Assembly: GCA_032173965.1 (NCBI GenBank) | Contig: CM063283.1 | Location: 112,601,108-112,665,107, forward strand | Length of the DNA stretch: 64,000 nt | Source: Sitta carolinensis | Taxonomy: Eukaryota > Chordata > Aves > Passeriformes > Sittidae | Direction of reading: 5' to 3' | Part shown: positions 1 through 11,384 of the stretch, in pieces | Numbering within the stretch: the first letter of the stretch is position 1 | Layout: each line of letters opens with the position of its first letter | Position numbers and translations under genes: made by a program | Notes under the pieces: model-generated | The model's input: only the letters and a program-made list of their open reading frames with translations | Told to the model about the DNA's origin: nothing | Database searches by the model: none

Positions 1-70
1 TCCAGGCTGAACAACCCCAGCTCTTCCCTCCTATCTCTGCAGCAGAGGTGCTCCAGGACTGGATTCAACA
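1..70 (-). repeat. CR1 LINE fragment, cut by the window edge
   Basis: The first 60 bases read as the reverse complement of the avian CR1 3' region: a CTCCAGGCTGAACAACCCCA block, then an AGAGGTGCTCCAG block about 45 bp later. The 3' tail of the element would lie left of the window. It sits inside the last DSCAM intron, antisense to the gene. Confidence 0.6.
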
Positions 71-2318
71 TAGAAGATTTTTCCCTTTCTGCTGGGGCTG
101 AGGGATTCCTGTGGAGCATGGGAGAGTGAGGAAAAACTCCCCTTTCTGACCCCAGCAGTCTCTAAACATTGCTGGTGAGAGGGAAGTCATCACTTTGGCA
201 CTAAAATGAGCCACAAAGCTCTCACACCTGCTGTGGCCCTCTCCAAGGTGCATTTTGCTGGCCCTGACAGTGAAACCCCCACGCCTGAGACAGCCAAACC
301 AAGCTCCTCAAAACCTTCATTAGACAGAGGGCAGAGACGGGAGTGGGGATCATCATTCCTGCTCTCCTGCCTCTCCCCCACTGCGGAGGAGTGGGGTAGG
401 AACAGGGCTCCTTCAGGATATTGCAGTGCACAGGCACAGCAGTGACACAAGAACTTCCCATCCCGGCTGTCCCCTCCCCTCACAGGGAATGCTCCTTGGG
501 GCAGACCAACCCCACAACTGCCTTTTGGACTACGAGGGGATGCAGAAGCAGAACTGATGTGAGCTGGGGTCTGGGTGCCAAGGGGACAGGGCAGGTGTTG
601 GACAGCAGGGCAGCTTGGCTCAATGCCTGTGGAGAAGTGCTGTGAGCTGGTGCCTCCCTGCTCCTGTGTCCGTGCCCTGCTGTCCTTCACCCCAGCAGCA
701 GCAGCCTTGCTGTCTCAGCTGAAACAGGCAGAACTGTGCTCGGTGTGAAAGGTACTGCAGGAGAATCAGGCAAACCAGGGAGTAAAACCAATTAAAGTTA
801 ACAGGACTCCTTTCTCAAGAGGCAATCAGTGTGATTATCATCACAAACCTCCCCCTCTCCCTCCAACTCCACGGTGTGTGTCACCCTCATCTTGATCTCA
901 TCTTGAGATCCTCCCATCTTACTCCACGGGGTAAAACTCCACGTGCTGTGAGCCTGTGCTGGAGATGCATCCAGAAAAAAACATATGGTGTTAGACTGTG
1001 CCTGAGGGATTTCTATAGGAATAAACACAGATTCTGGCCAAATGCAATTCCTCAGCAATTCTCTGTCTGTGACCTGGAATTACAGATGCTGTTGGTCTTT
1101 TAGGTAAGACTTACGTGGGAAAGCAGAGGACCTGTTTTATTTTAGGTCGTTGGACAGCTTTTAGCTGGGCTAGAAAGAACAAAATTGTTATACATTGTTT
1201 TGTTCTGAAGAACTGCTTTCCTGGTCTGTTGTTTATGCCACTGGCACAGGTCAGCCTTAATTTCTCCTGCTGTAAATAGCTCATGGAGAGCTACACAGGT
1301 GGTGTGGTGCCAAGAGTCTCCTACTTTAAACATTCAGGATGCATCCCATCTGCAGATGAGACTCTGGGTTTGATATCAACCATAAAATAAAAAAAAAGCT
1401 TCATACCCACAGAGATCTGTAAAGAAGGGAAAATACTGTTCTGAGTGCTCCTGTAACTGTGCTTTTTTTTTTTTTTTCATACATAGGTGAGGTTACACCA
1501 TCAAATATTTTTAGAAGGAATGTCATTATGTGCCTGATTGCCTCTCATTTCCTTGAAGGAACATCATGAATGCCTAACAGGCCCAGGAGTCAGGAGAAAT
1601 AATGAATAAGAGGGTTTCTTGAAATACAAAGCTGAAAGTTAATGCAAGGGCTCAGGTGCAAGTCCCAGGGCATTTTGTTACCACAAAACCAGCAGCATCT
1701 TGGTGGTCAGAATGGTAAAAAATAATTAGTGAATTAAACACAGTGGTGATGGCTGACAGTTAAATTCTGTTACATGAGGACAAGAATGTTACTTTTTATT
1801 CAGAAATCTCTTGAACACTACAGCCTTAACACTCTTGCATCCATTTTAAATAGTTTAGTCATTCTACTCACGATTGGGGCTCATTAATTGGAATTGCGAA
1901 GGTTTCAATTTAAAATGGAAAATAAAAATTGAAAATTTACTGAGCCTCCAGATTTTCCAAGTTTCTGACAAAGGAAAACCAAGAACTTTTCTTTTCAGAT
2001 TTTGAGAAAAAGCTCCTGGTCTTTTCATTTTAGAAAATGAAAAGACCTTCATGCCATGAGTGCATGTGAAGAACATTGCACTTCTCATCCTATTGTGAAA
2101 ATATAATATCAAGAGTGAATCCTTGTGGATCTGCCCCTACAGGAGTTTGTTGCACGATTCTGTGAGGTCCCACTACAGTAAATGGCTGACAAATAATCCA
2201 TCAATTTTAAATTCTGATCACAGATCCTCCCCTTTGGCAGCCAAACCAGCCCGAGCCGCTCCCGCCACACCACGCGCATCCCAAAATAAAGACTCACTTC
2301 TCCCTTTTGCCTCCCCAG
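71..2318 (+). other. DSCAM: Last intron of DSCAM, 3' part
   Basis: Intronic sequence ends at a clean acceptor, a pyrimidine stretch CCCTTTTGCCTCCCCAG ending at 2318. Apart from the CR1 piece at the left edge I see no second exon. Open frames on both strands near 200-700 carry no recognisable domain. The part around 1350-2100 is AT-rich with a T-run near 1464-1478 and looks unique. The intron is phase 1, because the exon starts with two bases that complete a split codon. Confidence 0.7.
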
Positions 2319-2662
2319 GTGATCTCATGCATTTGCCACCTTACCTGAGGATGGACTTTTTATTGAACCGTGGCGTGCAGGGCACGAGCAGAGACCTGGG
2401 TTTGGGGCAAGCCTGCTTGGAGCCACAGAAAAGCCGAACCTTGAAGCGTCCCACCGTGCTGGAGCCGATCCCCATGGAGACATCCTCCACGAGAGATGTC
2501 CAGTCATGGCAACCTGGTGCTGTGGCAACGTTACCTCAGCGAGAAGGAGCTGAGCTAGGACAGGCTCAAGCAAAAATGAGCAGCTCCCAAGAATCCCTGC
2601 TGGACTCCCGGGGCCACTTGAAAGGAAACAATCCCTACGCAAAATCTTACACCCTGGTATAA
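2319..2662 (+). CDS. DSCAM: DSCAM, terminal coding exon (cytoplasmic C-terminus)
   Basis: DSCAM is a large single-pass immunoglobulin/fibronectin III adhesion receptor used in neurite self-avoidance and synaptic targeting. Only its cytoplasmic tail end is here. The exon completes a split codon and then encodes 113 residues. Recognisable blocks are [15 protein letters not shown] (residues 4-18), [16 protein letters not shown] (38-53), [20 protein letters not shown] (62-81) and [20 protein letters not shown] (87-106), ending in SYTLV. I recognise these from the C-terminus of DSCAM-family proteins. The last four residues TLV-COOH with the preceding Y form a class I PDZ ligand, which in DSCAM and Sidekick proteins binds MAGI scaffolds. 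The start is set by the CCTCCCCAG acceptor, and the in-frame Met codon at 2123 is intronic. The stop is TAA at 2660-2662. Compared with the mammalian tail as I remember it, the segment after PIPME is a few residues shorter. DSCAML1 is the alternative; convergent PCP4 downstream argues for DSCAM. Confidence 0.93.
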
Positions 2663-3305
2663 CGAAGAGAGCATGGCTGGACAGTGGTTGTAAATATTTA
2701 CACTGAAAAACAAAAAACACACAAAAAAAAGTCCAATGAAAGCTACCTTTTTTTTATTGAATTCCAATATTTATAATTAAAGAAGAAGATTGCCAAAATA
2801 TTTGACAAAAAAAAAATAATAATATGAACGACAGACAGTGCAAAGACTCTCTTGCTTTTTTTCTGTCTGAGTGTGAGCTTCATCTGACTGGACATCTGAA
2901 TTTTTGGGTAAAAGAGTCCAGTTTTCTGATCTTCACAAGCGTTTGTGTTTTTACTGATTTTCTACGAAGTGCATGGAGACTTAACAAAAACATTTTAACT
3001 GGAAGTTCCATCAGACAAGATTTAAAAGGGAAAAAAAATCACAAAAAAAAAAAAAAAAAAAAGAAAATCACCCTCTTTGTGAATTCAACAGGAACACTGA
3101 TTTGGAAAAACAAAAAGTCTTTTGTCATGTTTGCACTTTTTTTTTAATTAGAAAATGGGTCCTTGACTGTTCTTTTTTTGTTGTTAATTAGGATGAGTGG
3201 TGTCAGTGGAGTGAGGAGATTGATTTGGGTTTTTTTTTTAATATTAATTTAATGAGACACTCTTTGCATTTTGTCTATGCGAAATAAAAGGGTCTTCTGC
3301 CTTTA
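2663..3305 (+). other. DSCAM: DSCAM 3'UTR
   Basis: This is AT-rich sequence from the stop codon to a poly(A) signal about 620 bp downstream. It holds a Pumilio-type element TGTAAATA at 2689-2696, a CPE-like TTTTTAT at 2751-2757, several ATTTA/AATATTT motifs and a run of 20 A at 3043-3062. DSCAM mRNA is reported to be dendritically localised with CPEB control, so a CPE close to the stop is plausible but not proven. The end is inferred from the poly(A) signal, and a longer isoform cannot be excluded. Confidence 0.6.
3283..3288 (+). terminator. DSCAM: Poly(A) signal, likely DSCAM
   Basis: Canonical AATAAA on the gene strand, followed after about 20 bp by a GT-rich stretch (TTTGTGATGTCTG) typical of a downstream cleavage element. 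It is the first canonical hexamer after the stop codon with such context. Cleavage is expected near 3300-3310. Confidence 0.55.
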
Positions 3306-4732
3306 TTTGTGATGTCTGCTTCCATCACCTTTTGCTGTGGCTTTCCCCAAGTGGGATTATCATGTCAGTGCCATCCTCTGAGTAATGTCTTCTTGTTCCT
3401 CGGGAAAAAAGAAAAACAACTCAGGGGTCACATTTTTGGAAAAAAAATGTGGTTCCCTCACCTTTTTTTGCCACCATGAGGCAAAGAGGCAGAAGGGTGC
3501 AAGCCCTGAGTGCTCTGACCCAAACCCCACCAGGACTCCCAGCATTTGGTCCATCTCAATCCAGGAGGCTTTGGTTCAGCCTCAATGTTTTTTGGATCAG
3601 AAGAAATGCATTGATGTTACTTTACTTCCTCCTTAGAAATGGATCTTTAGTCCATTTGGGAGCAGCTCTTACGGAAACTCTTTGCTTACGTAAGGACTGG
3701 GGTGGAAAAAAATACCGACGACTTTTCCCGTAATAGGAAAAATGGGAGGAAAAAGTTATTCCAGGTCTTTCTCTAGAGGAAAAAAAAGCTTGTTACGTGG
3801 GAGCTGTCAGCTCCTATTACTTTGTTGCATCCTCTGATTCCATGAGAAGCGATATTGCTTGTTTTATGCAGAGCATAAATGATTGAATACCACAGCCAGG
3901 GTTTTTAATGCCACAACCTTCCAGTTGCTTGGCTAAGTGGCTCCTTGTGTGTGTCCTGGCCACTCCTGTGTGCCCTGGCCAGGGGAACAGGGAGCCCAAA
4001 TTTGAGCCAGCACATTGTCCAGCACTGGCTGGAGGTGCCAGCCCTGCTCTGACAGCTGCAGAGCTCGGCGTGCTCGGGCAGGGTGGGAACTCCCCACCAT
4101 TCCCCTGGCAAACCTTTCTGCACTGTGCTCAGCTCAAATCGTTCTAAAACAGAAAAGTGCAGCGTGGTTGTTTCGTCACGTTGGTTTTTTAATGTTTTTT
4201 TAATGGGATTATGCTGTTGAAAGGGCGTTAAGTGAGCAAAGTACTTAAACTGTCTTGAAATGAATCAGGTTGTGCATGCACCCATAGCTTTGCCAAGCCC
4301 AAGGGCTAAAGGTCTGCAGAGTTGGACAGAAGAGGCCAAATGAAGACATCCTCAAGGTATGTGCTTCTTCTAGAGCTGCAGATTGCTGAGATGTCACTCA
4401 CTGAAGAGATCATTTCCCATCTAGCCTGCATATCTGACCAATATGGTCATAAAACCATGACCAATATGGTCACAAAACATTAATTTTTTTTTTTAAAGTA
4501 CACCAAAAAATAAACAAACCAAGCCAATCCCTCACAAAAGAAACCCCCCCCCAAAAAAAAAACCAACAAAACAAAAACAAACATACAGCCAACCTTTTCC
4601 TCCAAACCAGAAATTAAAAATAAAGTGCTAAGAATTACCCATGAATTAATGGGTTAAGAATCACCCATTTCCAAACAGAATGAACTATCAGTTAGCACTA
4701 TGTTTTAGTTGATATGGGGGTGTTTGGTCAAA
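3306..4732. other. Intergenic, no gene seen
   Basis: Unique-looking sequence downstream of DSCAM. It includes an A-rich stretch with short A and C runs at about 4483-4625. Open frames here lack domain character. A longer DSCAM 3'UTR form could reach into it. Confidence 0.5.
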
Positions 4733-4781
4733 GGTTGGGCTCAATGATCTTGGAGGTCTTTTCCAAGCTTAAGGATCCCAC
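4733..4781 (+). repeat. CR1 LINE 3' tail
   Basis: A short match to the CR1 3' end: GGGCTCAATGATCTTGGAGG, then TCTTTTCCAAGCTTAAGGAT, in + orientation. The ATTCTATG-type tail is degraded. This is an old, strongly 5'-truncated copy. Confidence 0.6.
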
Positions 4782-5909
4782 GAAAAAAATATTAAGCTAT
4801 TCATTTGCTTTGGTTTGATGTGTTACTTCCTTTTTTTTCCAAAGAGAAAAATGGTGTTAATAAGAACCTAATTAAAACATGGAGAAAGAAATTTCTTTTA
4901 CTATTTCCCATTGAAAAAGCACAGAAAATGAAACTTTTATAGAAGATTTTGGGGCAATTCAGTCGTATTTTATTCCCTGAAAAGTCTTTCTGCTGTGCTC
5001 AGCTTGAGGTGGATGGGGCATTAGCACTGCATGTAGAAATAAAAATTGATTTACTCAGTAGCATTCAGGACTTTTGAGTCTCCAAACACTTTCATATTCT
5101 ATATTCAAAGCATCCTCCTTGTCCTCTGTAAAAAGGTGAAAAGCTTTAGGACAAAACTGAGGTTTGATGCATTTGTTCCTGTGGCTCTTGGCTTCCCTCA
5201 AGCACAGGGGTGGTGGGTCCTGTGGCTGCCCATCAAAACTTCAGTGACAGGCAAGAATGAACCAGCAATGGAGGCAGGAAATAGCCACATTTTAAACTCC
5301 TGGTGCCTGCTGATAGTGGAAATATTCCAACATCTCCCTACATCTACATTTGGCCGATGATCTGGAAAAGTGTCAACCGTCCTTGACTTAATGAGCCTTC
5401 CTCCTCATCTGTATTCAATGTGCCTGCAAATATCCATCCTCCTTATGAACACAGGATGCCTTTGGGGGGCTCATATTCAAATAAATGCACTGCAAGTCTC
5501 CTGCTGGTTGAAATCAGAGTGGAGCCGGGCTGCTGCTCCCAGAGGAGCTGCGGGAGCCTGGCCCCGCGTCCCGGTGGATCCCAGCGCATAAACACCAGCG
5601 CAGTCCCCCTGGCTTGGGGCTTTTCTTGGCTTTCCATCCTCCCAGCAGTGCTGGATAAACATGGAGCAGGGGCTCTGAGGGACTGCCTGGCCTACTCCCA
5701 TCCCGCCCAGGTAGAGGAGGCTTTTCTGGGATCAGTGTGGCCGGGAGCAGCTGAGACCCTGCTGGATGCGCTGAGCTACAGGACCCAGGTGACAGGAAAA
5801 GAGCTGGAAAAGGGCTGGAGTGTCTCTGCCAGCACCCTTTCAAACACTGGAAGGGAACCATCAAAATCCATGGATCCTGCATGCCTGCATGCTGACATGT
5901 GTTATGCTT
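4782..5909. other. Intergenic, GC-richer right half, no gene recognised
   Basis: From about 5510 to 5830 the sequence turns GC-rich with several CpGs. A 163-codon + strand frame (5420-5911) and overlapping - strand frames are open. The translation shows no domain I recognise, no low-complexity bias and no clear splice context. It may be chance openness of GC-rich DNA or a decayed insert. Confidence 0.4.
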
Positions 5910-6600
5910 AGAATCGTGGAATCACTAAGGTGGGAAAAGAGCTCCAAGGTCATTGAGGACAAGCTGTGCCTGATTCCCACCTTGTCCCCAGCCCAGAGCA
6001 CTGAGTGCCACCTCCAGTGACCCCTCCAGGACTGGGCACTGCAACCCTCCCTGGGAAGCCCCTGCTCACCCTTGCCAGCAAAGGGAAATTCCCCCTGGGC
6101 TCCCCCTGAGCCTGCCCAGCCCAGCCTGAGCCCGTGCCCTCTGCTCCTGTGCCTGTCCCTGTGCCCAGAGCCCTCAGCCCCTGCCTGCCCCTCCTGGCAG
6201 GAGCTGTGCAGAGCCAGCAGGGCCCCCTGAGCCTCCTGTGCTCCAGGCTGAGCCCCTGCCCGGCTCCCCCAGCCCTGCTGGGGCTCCAGCCCCTGCCCGG
6301 CTCCCCCAGCCCCTGCCCGGCTCCCCCAGCCCCTGCCCGGCTCCCCCAGCCCCTGCCCGGCTCCCCCAGCCCCTGCCCGGCTCCCCCAGCCCTGCTGGGG
6401 CTCCAGCCCCTGCCCAGCTCCCTCCCTCCCTGCCCAGCTCCAGCCCCTGCAGGGCTCTCCTGCAGCAGCCACAGCTGCACTCAGCCCTCGAGGGGCTCTC
6501 AGGGCCAGCACAGAGGGACAATCCCTGCCCTGCTCCTGCTGCACACACAATCCCTGACCCAGCCCAGGGCCAGGGGCCTCTTGCCCCCCTGGGCTCACTT
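5910..6600 (-). repeat. CR1 LINE with internal minisatellite
   Basis: It opens with the reverse complement of a CR1 3' end (AGAATCGTGGAATCACTAAGG, then AAGAGCTCCAAGGTCATTGAG) and reads on through CR1-like sequence. Close to its right end is the block CACAATCCCTGACCCAGCCC, also found near 45510 in another CR1. A tandem GC-rich array is embedded at 6251-6420. Long frames on both strands here (up to 248 codons) come from the LINE and the array. Confidence 0.7.
6251..6420. repeat. 20-bp GC-rich minisatellite inside a CR1
   Basis: The unit CTCCCCCAGCCCCTGCCCGG is repeated perfectly four times at 6301-6380. It is flanked on both sides by a variant containing CCCTGCTGGGGCTCCAGCCC. The complementary strand carries regularly spaced runs of 3 to 5 G, so it has strong G-quadruplex potential. 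Its position inside LINE-derived sequence suggests expansion after insertion. Confidence 0.85.
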
Positions 6601-9600
6601 CCCCCATTGCACCAAATGCCCTCTTGGAAAATATTCACAGAAGTGAAAACAGCAGTTGGCATCAGCAGGAGCTCTCCAAAGAAACGCCCTGAAGGTATCA
6701 GAACATGAAGGTATCAGTGTGAGCACATCTTGCACAAAACTGTGACTCCATCTTAGTCCCGAGGGTGATTGGAGACTTTACTTCAAAAGATGAATTTAAG
6801 AGCTAAAATTCTTCCCTGTCTTCTGTCTCCTAGAAATCATACCTCCTGAGAGAGACTCACTCCTTTTCACATTACACTTCTCCTCATACCCCAACCTCAG
6901 CTAACCCTTTAATAACTCACAGATAGCAATTAAGTCTCCCTTTTTGTCTCAAATGAGTTAGCAACTCCCTCACTCCTGCCTTTTCTAAGAACCCTTTCAT
7001 CCTTTATTCCATTACTGTTTAAATTGTCTGATTAACACAATTGCAGTTTAACTCAGTAGAGTTTTTTCCTCTCCTTGTTTTCAGGTGGAAACTTGCTTTT
7101 CCTATCCAGAACCAAAGAAATTTTGACTGTTTAAATATTTTATCTTTTGGTAATTTAGTTTTACCCAGTTGAGCTCCACAGCAATGGTACCATAGCTAAG
7201 AAGAGATAGGAGTTATGAGGTATTATTCTACCAAACAACAGTTGAAAAACAAACAAAACCACCCTGGGCTGCTATTTGGGACAAAAGAGAGCCCAGAGGA
7301 GCTTTGTGCAACCAGATTTCCCATTTTCCCAAGCAGCTGGAGGGGTGAAACCTACCCATTTCTTGCAGGTGTGCAATAGGTCTCTTCTTGATTCCATTAA
7401 TTCAGTCATTTGGGGCAAAAGTCTCCAGACTCTGACATCCAACTCACTTTGGCAGCACAGCCAGATGTGTATGAAGAGGAGGTTTTGCTTGTGTTTTTAT
7501 TTTGGGTTTTTTTTGTTTTTTGTTTTTTTTTTTTAATTCTGAAGATGTGAACAGCTGAGAGGTGGGAAGAAGGGGCAGCTGGACAGGCAAACTCTGCCAG
7601 CACCTTTTCCTGAGCAGGCTGAAAAACTCTCCCAGGAAAGGAAGCTTTATTTTAAAAGGAAGGAGAGGTAAAAAGAAGGAAAAGAAAACCCATACAGCCT
7701 GCTCATAGTTTTAGTGCTATTCAGGTTATTTTAGGTCACAGCAGTTGCTTAATGGGCTCTCTGGGTTGACTATGAAGCATTCCAGCAGGGAAAAGAGAGT
7801 GCTTTTCACCATTAATTTTCTCTGAGCTTGCCTGAGCCTCCCAAGGGGAAGGTCCCCTCCCTCCCCAGGATGAAAATGCCTTTGTAGGAAGTGCAGGAGC
7901 CCAGCACAGGCTGCTCACCCTGCTGGGGGTTCCTGCAGAGCACCTCCCTGGGGAAGGGGTTGTACTTTCTGAACTACTCCTCCATTTTCCACAGTGAGTG
8001 TTGTGCTCACTGGTTTCAGGATTTCAGGACAGAAGGTGCCAGAATGGACACCAAAAAAGGCTCTGTAACTATTTTCAGGGTTGACAAGGGCCCTGCAAAC
8101 TTCCCAGCAGGAATTCAGCATGGGGGAGTTTGGCACGGGGGCTCCATACCCTGCAGCATCCTCCTCCTCCTGGCTCTGCCCTCCCAGATTAAGGATTTTC
8201 CCCTTCACAGCACCTGATTTTGAGGCCAGATGGTGGGCAAGGGGACAAGTGACAGGGAGGACCCTGAGACAGAGCTGACTGAGCACAGCCATGGTGAGAG
8301 GGGACAGATTTCCCTCCTGTTGGAGCAGCCATCTGAGCATAAGATGCAGGCCTGTCACCCTGCAAAGTGATTTTTGGAGGAAAGCTGCTGCAGGTATTTG
8401 TTCTGGTGCTGCTGGGCACACGCTCAGAATTTCTAGCCAGTGATTTTTTTAGATTATTTTTTTATTAATGGGAAGTTTATGCACATAAAAGATTTTGAAA
8501 TCTCCGTGGCTGAGCATGAGAGGAAGTGATTGATCCCTGCCCTTGCCCATGGGGCTGTAATGCCAACACCAGTTTTTCACAGCACCTAAACTAAAAAACT
8601 TGCTTTGAGAGAAACTGGCAAAGTCACTGCTTGTACACTGGACCCTCCAAGATTTCATCCTCTGAGCCTGTCAGAAAGCACAACCCACCCCCTCCAGAGC
8701 TCAAACCTTTGGACTCTTATTTAATTAGAAGTGAGAAAGATAGGTGTTTCATAAAAAGATAGCACATAATGGTGAGAGAAATCCATGACACAATGGCAAG
8801 AAAAGGTGGAAAAGCTGAAGAAATGCTGTCATTAAGGCACCTTGTCATCACAGCAGTAATATGTTTTTGGAATATTGCCCAAGCTCAGTAAAGCCACATC
8901 TTTGCACATTTTCTTTGCACCTAAAGTCTTCCTGTCTGCGTTCTTTAGGGGTTCCAGTCTCAGTGGGATAGCAAAATCACCTGATTCAACACTTTGATGG
9001 AGAAAGCAGAAGTTTCTGGGCTGTTTGTGGTGCAATGGATGCTTTGGGTGGTTGTGGGGAGGGAAGAGAGCATTGCAGCAGGGGTTCAGAAATAACGAGC
9101 ACATGTTGAAGCATGTACTGCCATCATTTTTCCATTGCCCATGGCTGATCCTGAAGAAAACTCAGGAACAGCTTGACAAGCACCCCTCCCTCCCACACCC
9201 TTCCAGGTCTCATCCTTTCTCCCCATCCCATCCTGCCCTCACTTTTCAAAGGGATGAAGAAACTCAGTGCAGCTGCCTCTGGATCCTAGGGAACATCTTC
9301 CCCTCATCTCTGCTGGCATCTCCAGCATCTCCCAGTCCCTCTCATGCCCCAGGCTGAGCTCTTGAACCCCCTGGTGCCCCCTCCTCTGGCACCCACCACC
9401 CTGCTTCTGTGAAACCAGAAAAAGGGGCCAGGGGCTCCCCTTTGGCCAGGAGAATTCTCAGTGCAGACCATTCCCCAAAATCCTGGAGGCTGAAGCACAG
9501 AGAGCTCAGCTCTGATGGATATGAGTCTGTCCAGAGGCTGGAAATCAAGCAGGCAGCCTGCCTGCAGTGCCTGCCTGGCCCAGCAGCTCCCAGCTCTCCC

Positions 9601-10716
9601 AAATAAAGCATTCCTGTTTTATTGGAGAGGATAAACAGCCTGGCAACGTTAGAGACCTCACCTCTATTCCCAGGTGGGACAGGTCTGCTGGAACCCTCCC
9701 AGCTCTGGGCAGGTCCCACTGTCACCTCTGGCATGCCTGGCAAGCCAGAGATGTGCAGGAAAAGTAGGAGCTCACTGGGACTCTGGTGGATTTAAATAAA
9801 ATTATACCAAAATCACAAGGCAGGGACACTTCTGCTGGTGAAGAGAAGAATTAGAGAGCTGTAAGGCTCTGCTCTGTACCAGATTCTTCACCTCTGTGTA
9901 ATTGCTCCAACATTAGTAATAGTAAAATTATATGTTTCCATAAGGAAATTTAAATTAAATGTAACGTAAATCAATTTAAACTTTAAAACACAGAGCTCGT
10001 ACCACCTGTTTTTCCTATAGGACAAATTATATTTAAGCCCCAAGGTCAGCAGCAAAGGGAAAGCTTAATTAAAGTTGATAGCAGACTACATAATCACACC
10101 TGAACCTACATACAAATAGATGAAGAAGCACCAGGAGCCATTTATTTTATTCTGATATCCTTGCCTGGGCTCTAATAAGATTTTCCTTTTAAAATGGCAA
10201 CAGCTTCGGTTGCATTTCATCTTGCACAGTACAGGAGGGAATGGATACCTTGGCAAGCTGCTCTCCACCAACCACAAAAGCTCCTTCATTGGTCTCTGAC
10301 ACGTTGGGCCATAGCTCTTTGCACTTCTAATTAAAATATCATCTCTGAAGGTGAACCCTCTCCAGTATTTGTAAGCAGAATCTCCTCAGGTGGAGGAGCC
10401 AACACTCGGGAACACAGAATTGATGAGGTGCTGCTAAAAATAACTCTGCAGCTTTCCTGTCACTTCAAAGAGAGCCAAGACAACACTCCAGAGAGAGGGA
10501 GAAGCTCGTTTCAGGTTTTATATGAGGAGGATTTGGGGCTGAGCAGCTGGAAAAGAATGGATGTGACCCCACCAGGGGTTCAGCTTGCAACACGTGGGGT
10601 GGGTTTGGGATTTAGGCTGCTCTTCCCTGGAGTCCAGCCCAGCTGGATGTGGGTTTCAGAACAAACAGGGGACTTGGAGCCCTGGGAAGGGGTGTGTAAG
10701 AGCTTGATGTGAGAGA
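6601..10716. other. Intergenic, mostly unique, no gene seen
   Basis: No CR1 tail or exon was recognised. A T-run lies at about 7507-7534. Open frames such as 7915-8421 on the - strand (168 codons) have no recognisable domain. The piece at 6690-7270 has an LTR-like flavour but no boundaries I can define. Confidence 0.45.
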
Positions 10717-11384
10717 TGTGGGACTCCAGGCTGCTCTTCAAAAATTCTGTTTATTGCATAGAAGAAGTTACAGCAATCTTGGGTTGTGGGAGCAGAGCCA
10801 CACTTATGAGCTGCCAGCTCCAGCCCAAGCCATTCCTGAAACCCCTTTTGTTCAGGTTACAATGCATTATATACTTCTCTTTGCTGAATATCTTAATACA
10901 TAACAACCAACCAGCATCACACACAATCCCTTTACCATCACCTATAGCCTATCATAACTACTGATAGTACCAGATGATGGGAGGAACTAACCAATCATGA
11001 GTTAGTATGTTCTATTTTAAGCTTAACACTTGTTTTTCTGCAGTGGAAAATTCTTTTTACTTGGTAAAAACATGTTTTCTATTTGCTTATGTTTTTTTGA
11101 AATTTATCTTTACTTGGTAAAAACATGTTTTTGTTTATAGACAATGTATCTCCTTTGCTCTTAGCCATAAAATCTCTTTCCAACTCATCTCAACCTTTGT
11201 CCAGTGACCACCAGCTCAGCAATCCTCATTTTCACACATTTTTTGTTCTTCTCTATCAAAACTTGCTTTCATTTCTAGAGAACCTTCTGCTAAGCATTCA
11301 TATCCATAAAACCTCCCTGTTAAACTTTCATCCTGCCCAACAGGGCTGGGACTGTGGGTTATCTGTGGTCAGGCTGGCATTTCA
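10717..11384 (-). mobile_element. Probable solo ERV LTR
   Basis: Read on the - strand this looks like an LTR. The right end starts TGAAATGCC, a TATA-like GTATATAAT lies at 10866-10874, a poly(A) signal AATAAA lies at 10750-10755, and the left end closes in CCCACA. Flanks GAGAGA (left) and GAGCGG (right) match only at 4 of 6 positions, so the right boundary is uncertain. Two near-identical blocks containing ACTTGGTAAAAACATGTTTT lie about 60 bp apart at 11050-11140. I found no internal retroviral sequence next to it. Confidence 0.42.

Noticed and set aside
2123..2318. Upstream in-frame extension of the DSCAM exon to a Met codon
   Set aside because: It lies before a strong CCTCCCCAG acceptor and its translation is unlike the DSCAM tail, so it is intronic.
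5420..5911. 163-codon + strand frame in GC-rich DNA
   Set aside because: No recognisable domain, the opposite strand is also open, and there are no exon boundaries. Kept only as an unexplained region.
5861..6607. 248- and 170-codon frames rich in Gly-Ala-Gln or Pro-Ala
   Set aside because: They run through a CR1 LINE and its 20-bp GC-rich minisatellite, on both strands, with no domain.
6690..7270. Possible further LTR
   Set aside because: Some retroviral-looking text, but no TG/CA ends, target duplication or TATA-poly(A) pair that I could define.
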